From contig NZ_CP042910.1 of the NCBI RefSeq assembly GCF_008298035.1, positions 4,169,001-4,233,000 on the forward strand: a stretch of DNA of 64,000 nt, written 5' to 3'. The translations under genes and the position numbers were made by a program. Each line of letters begins with the position of its first letter. The first letter of the stretch is position 1. The DNA is from Gimesia maris (GTDB taxonomy: Bacteria > Planctomycetota > Planctomycetia > Planctomycetales > Planctomycetaceae). Positions 36,311 to 45,455 of this stretch are shown here, in pieces. Under the pieces are notes generated by a model that saw nothing but the letters and a program-made list of their open reading frames with translations, was not told the DNA's origin and made no database searches.

Positions 36311-37573
36311 ATGACCAGTGGATCTCTCACCTCATTTGTAAATGTACCAAATCGTCCGGATAGAGCGGTGCTCCCGCTAAACATAGAGCATCAGGTACAT
36401 TCTTTGCGCAGAGATCATCGCATTCCGAAGGTCTACGGCTCAAATCCGAGATCATTTGATATTGCGAAATTCGCTAAGTATCACAACCTGTGTGCAGTAT
36501 ATGAATGGCTGAAACAACACGGAGGACAAGCAGCTGGCGTCGATGGTATTACATTCAGCGACGTTTCAAATACTGAACGGAATGCGATCTTGAAACAGAT
36601 CGCAAGAGAGCTGACGGAAGGTACGTATTGCCCTGGCCTAACTCGAGAGGTCCCGGTTCCGAAAGGAACAAACGGTGGAACTCGCCAATTGGCAATACCG
36701 ACTCTGTTCGATCGAGTCGTAATGAAAGCACTTTTATTGTGCCTGAACGATTACTGGAGACGCATCCTATCAGGTTATGGAAGAGATGTGTGGCTAATAT
36801 ATGCGATTATGCAACAGGCGATCTGGCGCGAGCAAAAATATGTGCTGGCAATTGATGACATCAGAAACTGTTATCCCAGTGCACCGATTGAGCAAGTGCT
36901 ACATACCCAACAATCGTACTTAAATCAACCAGACCTAATGAGTCTGGTAGAACGAATCATTAGGGGTCAGTGTGGCCCCCATCACACGACTGGACTCGAG
37001 CAAGGTTCGCCTTACAGCCCGGTCGCTATGGAGTCGTTTCTCCATAACAGCCTGGATACCGTGATGACAGTGAGGTTTCCAGGATTAACCCAACTGCGAT
37101 ATGTGGATAACACTACATATCTATGCAGAGACAGTAATGAGGGAGAACAGATCCTACAAACAGCAAATGAGATCCTGAGCGAAGCCCAACTAAGACTGAA
37201 ACGCGAAGACGGGCCACCTCAAGACATCCGAGACCCAAACCATAACAGAACTCTACTGGGTCTGATTCCAAATTGGACAAACGGAGAAATCCAGCTATCC
37301 ATACCCGAATCAGCATATTCAGACCTGGATACAGGAATGACAATGACAAAAGGCAGTCCCAAACCTGTCATGGCGACTAGAAGGACAATGCTCGGATGGA
37401 TCAATGCTGTAGGACCTACCCTCACGAACTCGATAGCACCTGGTATAGTCGATCGAGTGAGCAGCATGGCTCTCCAGAAAGGATTCCGGGAATTCTCAAG
37501 ATCAGAACTCCTGAATACTGCCAGAGAAGCTAGAAAACGCTGGCTGAATCTCACCAGGAGATACAGCAGATGA
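36311..37573 (+). CDS. Group-II-intron-like reverse transcriptase with YVDN active site
   Basis: A 420-residue RT. N-terminal RT0/RT1 features: AAGVDGITFSD (75-85), LTEGTYCPG, VPVPKGTNGGTRQLAIPTLFDRVV (115-137, the IPK/RxLxIP..DR motif). Motif A is VLAIDDIRNCYPS (178-190) with Asp183. Motif B is GLEQGSPYSPVA (228-239). Motif C is RYVDN at 263-267, where canonical RTs have YxDD. Motifs D/E follow in LLGLIPNW. A short helical C-terminus resembles a thumb. There is no maturase or HNH domain and I see no group II intron RNA, so it is not an ordinary intron protein. It follows the helicase-like gene after two bases and is therefore co-transcribed with it. Confidence 0.85.
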   Translation: MTSGSLTSFVNVPNRPDRAVLPLNIEHQVHSLRRDHRIPKVYGSNPRSFDIAKFAKYHNLCAVYEWLKQHGGQAAGVDGITFSDVSNTERNAILKQIARELTEGTYCPGLTREVPVPKGTNGGTRQLAIPTLFDRVVMKALLLCLNDYWRRILSGYGRDVWLIYAIMQQAIWREQKYVLAIDDIRNCYPSAPIEQVLHTQQSYLNQPDLMSLVERIIRGQCGPHHTTGLEQGSPYSPVAMESFLHNSLDTVMTVRFPGLTQLRYVDNTTYLCRDSNEGEQILQTANEILSEAQLRLKREDGPPQDIRDPNHNRTLLGLIPNWTNGEIQLSIPESAYSDLDTGMTMTKGSPKPVMATRRTMLGWINAVGPTLTNSIAPGIVDRVSSMALQKGFREFSRSELLNTAREARKRWLNLTRRYSR

Positions 37574-37594
37574 TTCCGCTCTCACAGTCACTAT

Positions 37595-37711
37595 TACTGA
37601 GTATGAACTTCTCACTTCTTCTCAGTATCGATCTTCTATTACTTTGCTTGCTGTGTGCTCTCGCACACCGAACTTTTCGCAAATGGCGGAAAAGTGGGAA
37701 TTGTGCCCCAC
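37595..37711 (+). ncRNA. Candidate structured RNA downstream of the RT
   Basis: Four consecutive hairpins begin 21 bases after the RT stop: TACTGAG/CTCAGTA (37595-37601 with 37621-37627), GTGTGC-TCTC-GCACAC (37653-37668), ACTTTTC/GAAAAGT (37672-37678 with 37689-37695) and GTGGG/CCCAC (37694-37698 with 37707-37711). No reading frame covers them. Many bacterial RT systems have an adjacent templating RNA, so this is a reasonable candidate. The remaining sequence to 38095 shows nothing else I can name. Confidence 0.4.
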
Positions 37712-38095
37712 ATTGAGTATTAGACTTCGACTAGCGAACCAATACTACAGTTAATCAGAAACAAGAAGTATGAAGTAGATTGAATTTAGCCACTCAGATA
37801 ATTGCCATGATAATCTAAGAGTTCGATGTTAATACATGCGAAAACAGGATCTTTGTGCGCAACTACAACACCTTAAATGAGATTTCATATTTTCACTGCA
37901 CCTTGCCCCGATGAATCCCTGATTTATTATGGATTGGTTTAGTGATCATGACAGTATTTTTGCGCGCGAATGATTCTTTTTAATAGGGCGAATTCTGATT
38001 CAGTCACCGGAAGTGTCCATCCATTTGGCATGCTCCCCTTAACTTGATCCATTTGTTGTGAGAGTTTCCAATAGACTTTTTCTAAGGAGACGATC

Positions 38096-38383
38096 ATGAC
38101 GAAACGACGTAGTAAGCGGCATACCCCGGAACAGATTGTCCGCAAGTTGCGTGACGCCGAGGCGATGCTGAATGCTGGAAAAACCATTGGCGAAGTCTGC
38201 CAGCAACTGGGGGGCAGTGAGCCGACCTATCACCGCTGGCAAACTCAGTACGGCGGGATGAAGGCCGAAGAGGCCAAACGGCTGAAAGAACTGGAGCAGG
38301 AAAACGGTCGGCTCAAAAGACTGCTCGCTGAAGCTGAACTCGATAAAGCCATGCTCAAGGAAATCGCGGAGGGAAACTGGTAA
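38096..38383 (+). CDS. IS3-family OrfA
   Basis: A 95-residue OrfA with a helix-turn-helix (TPEQIVRKLRDAEAM, then TIGEVCQQLGGSEPTYHRW) and a leucine-zipper-like helix (RLKELEQENGRLKRLLAEAE). This is the DNA-binding part of the IS3 transposase. It starts after TAAGGAG and ends within the start of OrfB, the usual arrangement for a -1 frameshifted OrfAB fusion. Confidence 0.9.
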   Translation: MTKRRSKRHTPEQIVRKLRDAEAMLNAGKTIGEVCQQLGGSEPTYHRWQTQYGGMKAEEAKRLKELEQENGRLKRLLAEAELDKAMLKEIAEGNW

Positions 38384-39270
38384 GCCCTTCTCGCAAACGC
38401 CAGGCCGTTCAGCATCTGCAGGATACATATGACGTTTCCGAACGCAGAGCCTGTCAACTGTTGAATCAACCTCGCTCCAGTCAGCGCTACCAGTCGGAAC
38501 CGCCCGATGACGAGCCGGCGTTGCTGAAGCAAATCCTGGACCTGGTACGTCGTCATCCTCGTTTTGGATATCGACGTATCGGCAGGATGATCCAGGCAGA
38601 CGGCTGGAAGGTGAATCTCAAACGGATTTATCGTTTGTGGCGTCGAGAAGGGCTCAAAGTCCCCCGGAAACAGAAGAAAAAGCGTGCGTTGGGTACAGGC
38701 GCGAATGCCTGCCATCTCCGTCGCGCGGAAAGGAAAAACCATGTGTGGTGCTGGGATTTTATTTTTGATCGGACAGAAACCGGAACCACGCTCAAGTGGC
38801 TCTCCGTTTTAGACGAGTATACGAGAGAATGCCTGGTCTTGAAGGTGGACCGTCACATCACCAGTGAAGACGTGATCAATGTCCTGGCTGAATTATTTAA
38901 GACGCACGGCGTGCCGGAACATATCCGGAGTGACAACGGCAGTGAATTCGTCGCCCAGGCGATTCGTGAATGGCTGAAACAGATTGGCGTGGAAACGTTG
39001 TATATCGAGCCGGCCAGTCCGTGGGAGAATGGCTACGCAGAGAGCTTTCACAGTCGGGTGCGTGATGAGTTCATGAACTGTGAGATATTTGAAAACCTGA
39101 GATCCGCCCGGAAGCAGACAGACAGCTGGAAGGAGTTTTACAACGAGGTCCGTCCGCACAGTTCGCTGGGGTACCTCACCCCGAGACAATTTTCGCAGCA
39201 GTGTATCTCTTCCAGTCGGACTCCGTCCGCCTTCCAGAGATACACTGCTGATACCCAATTACTCTCATAA
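38374..39270 (+). CDS. IS3-family OrfB integrase/transposase
   Basis: About 298 residues when read in frame from the overlap with OrfA (the first clear residues are LVSPSRKRQAVQHL). It has the HTH_21 region (HPRFGYRRIGRMIQ) and an rve integrase core: WCWDFIFDRT with the first Asp, HIRSDNGSEFV with the second, and ENGYAESFHSRVRDE with the Glu, then RPHSSLGYLTP. All three catalytic residues are present. OrfB is normally made as an OrfAB fusion by -1 frameshifting. Appears intact. Confidence 0.9.
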   Translation, partial: KLVSPSRKRQAVQHLQDTYDVSERRACQLLNQPRSSQRYQSEPPDDEPALLKQILDLVRRHPRFGYRRIGRMIQADGWKVNLKRIYRLWRREGLKVPRKQKKKRALGTGANACHLRRAERKNHVWCWDFIFDRTETGTTLKWLSVLDEYTRECLVLKVDRHITSEDVINVLAELFKTHGVPEHIRSDNGSEFVAQAIREWLKQIGVETLYIEPASPWENGYAESFHSRVRDEFMNCEIFENLRSARKQTDSWKEFYNEVRPHSSLGYLTPRQFSQQCISSSRTPSAFQRYTADTQLLS

Positions 39271-39366
39271 CAACTGGTACGAAAATGGGGGGCCTGTCAC
39301 ATTCGAATGATGACCACATCAGCCGCTGACGCACAGAAGCGGCCAGGTTTTGGGGTCGCTCCTTCG

Positions 39367-39450
39367 TGCCGGTGTTCAAACCATGAAAGCCAACTCAACC
39401 GGCTAAGCTGCAACCGTTCAAGCCGGCACACTCTACAAAGTTTGAGAAGC
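39367..39450 (+). pseudogene. Decayed coding tail, left copy
   Basis: This stretch reads VPVFKP, a stop, then QPAKLQPFKPAHSTK. It is a diverged copy (roughly three quarters identical by eye) of 52917-52990, which reads VPVFKPWKTAQPTKLQPF. Here an internal TGA breaks the frame. Both copies face a small minus-strand gene and lie on either side of the MoxR/VWA operon. Confidence 0.55.
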
Positions 39451-39467
39451 CAAAAGCGCCGGGAGCT

Positions 39468-39833
39468 TTAGCTCAGAACTGTTGGCCGCAATCGCTCAAA
39501 CAACGCTTCAAATGTCTCGTGGTCTGGTGTGGCGAATGGGCAGAGTCGCATTGCCTTTTGCAGAATCTCGAATACATCTTCAGCCAATTCATCGTCACCA
39601 CCACGAAGTGAACAACCAACCAAGACTTGAAAGAAGCTATCGTTGTTCTCAACTTCCTCAAGGAATCCTGAATCCTTATTGTCAGTAATTAGAACGAGAA
39701 TTGCCTCATGTATTGGGTGAGCCAACTCGACGCTCTCATAAGTATCAGTCAGAGCAGTGAATCGGGGATCAATACGATCCATTGCCTTTGAGAACTTTCT
39801 GTTGCGTGCTGCAACACTGAACTGTAATTTCAC
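39468..39833 (-). CDS. Small immunity-like protein
   Basis: A 121-residue protein from a GTG at 39833, preceded by a GGAG site eight bases upstream. It is mixed alpha/beta with acidic character (DTYESVELAHPIHEAILVLI, then EEVENNDSFFQVLVGC). No family recognised. Size, acidity and convergence with a decayed coding tail fit an orphan immunity or small regulatory protein. It lies 138 bases downstream of the SWIM gene on the same strand but need not belong to that operon. Confidence 0.5.
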   Translation of the reverse strand: MKLQFSVAARNRKFSKAMDRIDPRFTALTDTYESVELAHPIHEAILVLITDNKDSGFLEEVENNDSFFQVLVGCSLRGGDDELAEDVFEILQKAMRLCPFATPDHETFEALFERLRPTVLS

Positions 39834-39971
39834 GATGCTTGCTCCATCTCAGTGATTTACCGGATTGAATGGTGGTCGCTGCCCAAATACCCTAATGTAA
39901 GTATCGATGTATCGGCTCTCCAATGCACGGGCAGACGCTTTCACAATTCAGCTTTGTATGCACTCAAGAGA

Positions 39972-41735
39972 TCAGTCCACAGATGCCAGTCGCTCCAGCG
40001 CTGCTGATCTGATTAACTCGTATTGAGCATGCTTCAGGTAAACAGCCGTTGCCAGAAAGACATGAACGATAGACGGTCCTTCTACCGAAGCGACTCGGGA
40101 AAATTGGTCTAATAACGCTGCTGCAGTTTCATAACCATTCCGCTGCAACAGGCTGATTTCGTCTCCTGACGTACTCTGGGTTGTTTTACGCTGCGCTGTA
40201 GCCCCCCCGATCATCAGTGCCACCCAGCGGCGTTGCAGTCTGCTCAGAACATCAGATTCCTCAGCCTGCGGATGCCTGTCGAAAATGAATTCGTGAATTT
40301 CTGCATTCACCAGATGACTTCTCTGTAACTCATCGAAGCCCAGTAACAGACATCCCTGTAGCTTCTCCGACAACCCCAGTCGAGGTTCCTGCACTGCAGG
40401 AGCCGGGTTAATATCCTGTGTGACTGCCAGCGGAAATATTCTGTCAGGTTCCTGCAACCTGATTCGCGCGATGATCTGCAGACGCAGGCCGGGTGCATGA
40501 CTGAGCATTCGCAGATTTTCTCGATAAAAAAGTGCCGGATGCTCATTTTCGATCGCCAGTTCCAGCACCGCACCGTTCTCAGTAAGCTGAAACAGAAGCG
40601 CAGAACCATACGCCCCCTGTACGCTACCTGTGAGGAAAACCAGATCCCAGCCGGCAGGTTGCTCTACTTCAGGCAGTACGGCTCTCTGGAAGACGCCATT
40701 CCACTGATCAAGCACTGGTCGCTGAAACAGAGCCTGGACATCCCGACTCTGCCAGGACGCTGTCCCCTGTTCAATGATCTTCACTTTTTTTCCGCGTCCC
40801 AGTCGTCCCTGTAGTGATGCCGTGAGTCCGGTCCCCACATAAAGACTGCGTGCCAGTTTGTGTGCGGGCTGGATCAATGAGCCCATTTCAACTCCGCCCC
40901 GATAGGCGTCCCGCGCCAGTTGCTCATCACCGGGTCTGACCTCACCAACAGAATAAAAACGACTATCTCCCCCCAGAAACAGTACAGTCGCCCCCGCAAA
41001 GCCACTGCGAGTCAGCACAGGTTCGGCCAGCAGGCCCTGTAATTTCCCGGGTTCAACCGGAAATTGCGCACGACGCGAGGTTCCCACCCAATATGGGGCA
41101 ACCGATTTTTCATCCAGCAACCGCCGTGTTGTTTCTAATGCGTCTGCAATATCCAATGCCAGTTGTAACGGATCAGACTCGGGTGAACGCTTACGGAATT
41201 CCAGAGTGCCGGACATAATCCTTAACCCGGTGACGGCAGCGCGGTGCAGACCTTCGGCGCGGCACTGATGTACCGATCGTAATAACTGTGACTGCAGCAG
41301 CACGCCGGTATTGGTCACACCAGCTTCCAGAATCCGAGTGAGGGCCCGCACGAATTCTGAGGCAGCCTGCCGTTGCCCGGGACTGAGCTCCGTTTCTACG
41401 ACCTCCCCCTGCTCTTCGAAAGACTCCGCACTCTCCGCAGAAACCGCATCAGGTAAAACCACATCCAGACTGGTCAGGCAGGCGGCAATATGAAAACAAT
41501 GGGGTGCCAGCAGACAGGAGCAGACCATCTGATCGATAGTTTCCAGGTGAGTTCCAGAGAAGACTACCGTTTCGTTACCAGCTTCCACCTGCCAGGTGGT
41601 CTGTGCCCACTGCCATCGCCATTCCTTCGCGGCTTGGGGATTTCGATCCAGGCGTCTTCGGACCCGGTCCGGCGTTGCATCAATGATCGCAGCAACGACG
41701 TTGGGAGAAACCGTGGGGCGCGGGGGTTTGGTCAT
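39972..41735 (-). CDS. SWIM zinc-finger protein (YehQ-like)
   Basis: A 587-residue protein with a SWIM zinc finger near the N-terminus: MVCSCLLAPHCFHIAAC, giving Cys72, Cys74, Cys80 and His82 (CxCx5CxH). The remaining about 500 residues form an uncharacterised helical/beta region. E. coli YehQ is a SWIM protein encoded beside a MoxR ATPase and a VWA protein, and the same order is seen here. The SWIM finger probably binds nucleic acid or protein partners. The start overlaps the stop of the VWA gene by four bases, so they are translated together. It is the last gene of the operon. Confidence 0.8.
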   Translation of the reverse strand: MTKPPRPTVSPNVVAAIIDATPDRVRRRLDRNPQAAKEWRWQWAQTTWQVEAGNETVVFSGTHLETIDQMVCSCLLAPHCFHIAACLTSLDVVLPDAVSAESAESFEEQGEVVETELSPGQRQAASEFVRALTRILEAGVTNTGVLLQSQLLRSVHQCRAEGLHRAAVTGLRIMSGTLEFRKRSPESDPLQLALDIADALETTRRLLDEKSVAPYWVGTSRRAQFPVEPGKLQGLLAEPVLTRSGFAGATVLFLGGDSRFYSVGEVRPGDEQLARDAYRGGVEMGSLIQPAHKLARSLYVGTGLTASLQGRLGRGKKVKIIEQGTASWQSRDVQALFQRPVLDQWNGVFQRAVLPEVEQPAGWDLVFLTGSVQGAYGSALLFQLTENGAVLELAIENEHPALFYRENLRMLSHAPGLRLQIIARIRLQEPDRIFPLAVTQDINPAPAVQEPRLGLSEKLQGCLLLGFDELQRSHLVNAEIHEFIFDRHPQAEESDVLSRLQRRWVALMIGGATAQRKTTQSTSGDEISLLQRNGYETAAALLDQFSRVASVEGPSIVHVFLATAVYLKHAQYELIRSAALERLASVD

Positions 41736-44700
41736 GCTGTCCCTCCGCGGATCTGATCACCCACCCACTCCGCCAGTCGTTCCGGGCTGACGGCTGCGAC
41801 AGGCATTCCCGCCTGCACCACTGCCGCGGCTGTTCCCGCATGATAACGGGGCTTCGCCTCGTCATTCAGAGCCGCCAATCCGATGAGCTTTGCACCGGAA
41901 CTGGACAGCATGACCACCTCAGACAACAACTCCGGCACCGACACACCTTCTTCAAAATCGGTCACAAGTACCACCAGCGTCCGGGACGGATTTGTAATCG
42001 ACTCGCGCGCCGCCCGCAGCCCCAGGCCAATATGCGTCCCTCCCCCGATCTGAATTTCCATCAGAAGCGACAATGGATCCTCTACCCTGCCGGTAAAATC
42101 AATCACCTGTGTACTGAAGGCAAAAAACTTGACATCGATGGCCGGTAAAGCTGAAAATATCGCGGCCATCATGGAACTGTATATCACAGAAGCTTCCATT
42201 GATCCGGAAACATCCACCACAAATATCAGATGCCAGTCCATCTGCCTTTTGGCGGGCAGACGATAAACCAGACGCGTCGGAGCAATCGAGATCCGGCCAT
42301 CACTTTTGCGATAGGCGGTATGCAAATTGGAATTCAATGTTCTGGCGAAATCCAGACGCGGACTGCGACGACGCGTCGGACGGGCGATACTCAATCCATG
42401 CAAAGCAGGTCTCAGACGATTCGCCAGCTGTTTTGCCATCCGCTCGGTAATGTTCCGGGCAAGTTTCCGCAACAGACCCAGTTCACGTTCTGAAAGTGCG
42501 CCGCGTAATGAGAGCACCTGCTCCAACAGTTCGACAGAAGGTCTCACCGTGGCATGATTCAGGTGCTCCAAAACCGCGGCACGACCATTGACAGCAGCCT
42601 CACCCAGAACTTCTTCGCAAACATCTTTACCGAATAACCTTTCGACATCAGAAATCCACTCCCGGACGGAAGGCGCTGCAGCTTCAGTCCCTCCCCGATC
42701 AGATGCCAGATCTCCCTGAAGACCACGGCCCTCTCGCTCCGAACCGCCATACAGTTGATCCAGGGTCCCTGCCACCTGCTGACTCTTCGGAGTCGAGCAG
42801 CCTTTCACACCTAATATCAGCCGCCAGCGATCAGCCAGTGGAATCTCTCCAGGAGCTTCGGCCACTCGTATCGGTTTCGCAAAGGGATCTTTTATATTTA
42901 ACTGTCGCAATGGAAAATCCGGAAATAAATTCGCAATTGCTTCACGGCCTTTGCGATCGGCAACCAGTGACTGAGCCAGACGTTCCGGATTTTCCAGATG
43001 ATGCAGATGTGAGCCTCTCGGGCCATCCGGTTCTAAAATGAGCAGACGATCCCTCAACAAGCGGACTCGGTCAGCTGGCGAAATCGAAAGAAAACCTTTC
43101 CGCAGCGCTGGCAGGCGCACCAGAAATTCGTCATCTGCTGAATCACCCAAGCGCTCTGCCAATCCGGACAGCCAGACCGGATCAACTGATACCAGCGGCA
43201 GCAGTGGCACCAGCAGGCCATTCAGCCTCAAACTGACTTTCGTTCGTCCTTCATGTGTGCTCGCCGCATCATACCAGCCTGCCAGACAGGCCTGGAAGAC
43301 ATCAGCCGCAATCAGATCTGCTGCAACCTGTGCCCCCCAGGCAGCGCCCTGCATCAGCGGTGATCCTTGCCTGCTCAGCCGTGATAGCTGATCCCGTAAG
43401 GCAGGAAGCAGTGAGGACAGTTCCTGATTCCCGGCCACGCTGCCAGAGAGTTCACCTGTAATCATTGCCGCCAGATCAGTCAGCAGGATGACATCGGCGG
43501 GGTCAGTAGAACCAAGCAGCCCTTTTAAATGTGAGAGCGCCGTTTCTACCAGTGGTCGCAGTTTCAACAACTCTGGCTGCACCTGAAACAGTTCAACATC
43601 CGGAGGCACGGCATCCTCCGCATCCAGTGGTAAACCAGAGATATGACCGGCAGAAATGCGCTGCAGGAGTGAGGCGGCTTCTATGAGTTGTGAAGGTGAG
43701 GCAGCCTGCATGAACGTTGCCTGCAACTCTAACAGTAGTGATTTCGTAATGTTACCCAGTCCGCATTCGGCGGCAACATTCAGACGTGCCAGCAGGGTTG
43801 CCGGATGCTGTGTCTCACTTTCAACCCCGTCTGCAGCCTGATGCTGAATCCGTTGAATGAACGCCTGGCAGGCCTGATCGAGGGTTGCCCCATTGATTCC
43901 GGAGGCCTCGACCGTTGCAGCAGTCGCATGAGTCCATTGCACGCGCCAGACTTCGGTCAGGTTTTCCCGGTGTCCGGTTTGTGCCGAATCCTTTCGCTGG
44001 GCATAAGACAGGTTGAGTAGACATAAACGACGCAAGACAACCGCGCGGGCACGATCCAGGGGAGAACGCAGCGGATCAAGTCGCAGCTCGCGAGGCTCAT
44101 GACTCACAGAATCAGGGCCCGGCAGCTTCAATCGCTTGATGGCGGCTTCAATCTGTAATGCCAGACCGCTGCGTGGTGTCCCTGCGGGCAGTTGCCCTGT
44201 TTTCGATCCGACTAATACCGTCTGTGCCGCCGCCGCTACAGCCCGCCCCCGTCCCAGCAGTTCTCCCTGCACCAGAGCAGTTTCGACCGCTTCCAGAAAT
44301 TCCGCTCGCCCCGGAACCTGATACCCCCGCAGCTGTGATAAATCACGAGCGAAGCGTACGACTTCCATCGCATCCGGGGTACCTGCCACATGTCCTGCCT
44401 GTCGAAGCTCGCGGCAAAGCTTCACTGCCAGATCGACGACCAGTTCATTACCTGCTGCTACCGTTTCCACCTGCAACATACTCTGCTGCCAGACCGGATC
44501 CATAATCCCGGCAGGATAGCCGCTTCGCTGATCGAGTTGGGTAAAAGAATAAGGTATCAGCGAAGTATCCAGCGTCTTTGGTGGGGATCCTGCTGCCTGC
44601 TGCTTCAGGGGAGCAGGCGCTGACCAGAGAACAGGTTCGGGCAAGAGCGCTGCCGCATGAAACGCCCCGACGATCACCGCGGTACGGGTGGGAGCAGACT

Positions 44701-45325
44701 GGATTGCAGCGCGCATCGCCGCTTCGCGATGTACATCATGAAAAGAGGGCCCCCCGGATGAATGCCGGATCATCCAGCCAAACTGCAAAGCCGCCCGGCG
44801 AATTGACTCCGGTGAGGAACCGACAGCGGGCGTCTCCACCATTTTATCCCACAGTTCCCCGGTGTCGCGAACCCCCGTTTTGGCCAGCAGTCTCTCCAGC
44901 CAGCTGGTACCTATTGACTGGTTCTCATCCGGAATTTCCTGCGAGTCAAGCAAGGCCATCGAAGTCAGATCCAGATCACACAAAGTCACCGAAACATCAT
45001 GCCGATCAGCCCAGCGTATGGCTGCCAGTTCCGGGGAAAAATCCGCCAGCGGATAAAAGGACAACAGCTTCGCATCACCACAGGCAGCCAGCGCGACAGG
45101 CGCTTCCAGTTCTGGCAGCCCCAGGTAATGCAGCCAGCGTTGAAAATCGGGTGGCATCTCCAACAGGATTGCTTCAGGCTGATACTGGTCCAGCAGAAAG
45201 GGCAGCCCCCGTGCCAGCGCAGCAGAATGGTGTCGGACCCCAATCAGCCACGGGGTCGTACAATCGGCCATCTGCTTGAGAACATCTTCTGGCAGGTCAT
45301 CCCTGTCGGGTGGTGCACTTCGCAT
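41732..45325 (-). CDS. DUF5682-VWA fusion protein (YehM plus YehP-like)
   Basis: A 1,197-residue protein. The N-terminal part has the DUF5682 opening GVRHHSAALARGL (29-41) and ILLEMPPD, then a long helical region to about 900. The C-terminal ~170 residues are a von Willebrand A domain with a complete MIDAS: DVSGSM (Asp1038, Ser1040, Ser1042), Thr1097 in GGGTHIG and Asp1123 in VTDFEEG. In E. coli these two parts are separate genes (yehM and yehP). The VWA domain is expected to bind Mg2+ and a partner acidic residue, possibly in response to the MoxR ATPase. A GGGAG site precedes the ATG. Confidence 0.82.
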   Translation of the reverse strand: MRSAPPDRDDLPEDVLKQMADCTTPWLIGVRHHSAALARGLPFLLDQYQPEAILLEMPPDFQRWLHYLGLPELEAPVALAACGDAKLLSFYPLADFSPELAAIRWADRHDVSVTLCDLDLTSMALLDSQEIPDENQSIGTSWLERLLAKTGVRDTGELWDKMVETPAVGSSPESIRRAALQFGWMIRHSSGGPSFHDVHREAAMRAAIQSAPTRTAVIVGAFHAAALLPEPVLWSAPAPLKQQAAGSPPKTLDTSLIPYSFTQLDQRSGYPAGIMDPVWQQSMLQVETVAAGNELVVDLAVKLCRELRQAGHVAGTPDAMEVVRFARDLSQLRGYQVPGRAEFLEAVETALVQGELLGRGRAVAAAAQTVLVGSKTGQLPAGTPRSGLALQIEAAIKRLKLPGPDSVSHEPRELRLDPLRSPLDRARAVVLRRLCLLNLSYAQRKDSAQTGHRENLTEVWRVQWTHATAATVEASGINGATLDQACQAFIQRIQHQAADGVESETQHPATLLARLNVAAECGLGNITKSLLLELQATFMQAASPSQLIEAASLLQRISAGHISGLPLDAEDAVPPDVELFQVQPELLKLRPLVETALSHLKGLLGSTDPADVILLTDLAAMITGELSGSVAGNQELSSLLPALRDQLSRLSRQGSPLMQGAAWGAQVAADLIAADVFQACLAGWYDAASTHEGRTKVSLRLNGLLVPLLPLVSVDPVWLSGLAERLGDSADDEFLVRLPALRKGFLSISPADRVRLLRDRLLILEPDGPRGSHLHHLENPERLAQSLVADRKGREAIANLFPDFPLRQLNIKDPFAKPIRVAEAPGEIPLADRWRLILGVKGCSTPKSQQVAGTLDQLYGGSEREGRGLQGDLASDRGGTEAAAPSVREWISDVERLFGKDVCEEVLGEAAVNGRAAVLEHLNHATVRPSVELLEQVLSLRGALSERELGLLRKLARNITERMAKQLANRLRPALHGLSIARPTRRRSPRLDFARTLNSNLHTAYRKSDGRISIAPTRLVYRLPAKRQMDWHLIFVVDVSGSMEASVIYSSMMAAIFSALPAIDVKFFAFSTQVIDFTGRVEDPLSLLMEIQIGGGTHIGLGLRAARESITNPSRTLVVLVTDFEEGVSVPELLSEVVMLSSSGAKLIGLAALNDEAKPRYHAGTAAAVVQAGMPVAAVSPERLAEWVGDQIRGGTA

Positions 45326-45455
45326 TGAATTTTTGTGTTCTCCCTTCGTTCAAACCCGGTCCAATCTGGTGTGCCTCCCCATGATCCATTGCGACTTTCA
45401 TACTATGATATCCGTACTAATGGCCCCGGAGTCGGTTTATAAACTTGAACAAAGT

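Larger units (their letters stand above)
38096..39299 (+). mobile_element. IS3-family insertion sequence (right end defined)
   Basis: OrfA and OrfB are followed by a right terminal sequence whose complement reads TGACAGGCCCCCC inward from 39299. The same kind of end marks the IS3 remnant at 26779. I could not find a matching left terminal repeat upstream of OrfA, so the left boundary is given as the OrfA start. Confidence 0.75.

Noticed and set aside
36311-37573. Diversity-generating retroelement (RT plus template/variable repeats)
   Set aside because: The RT has GLEQGSPYSP in motif B rather than the DGR-type SQ pattern, no Avd gene is adjacent, and I saw no near-identical template/variable repeat pair with adenine changes near it.
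36311-37711. Mobile group II intron
   Set aside because: No maturase X or HNH endonuclease region follows the RT, and I see no intron domain V/VI hairpin or splice boundary. The RT is joined to two upstream protein genes in an operon.
37897-37915. Left terminal repeat of the IS3 element (TGCACCTTGCCCC)
   Set aside because: It resembles the right end only partly and would put OrfA about 200 bases inside the element, which is unusual for IS3. Left end kept unresolved.
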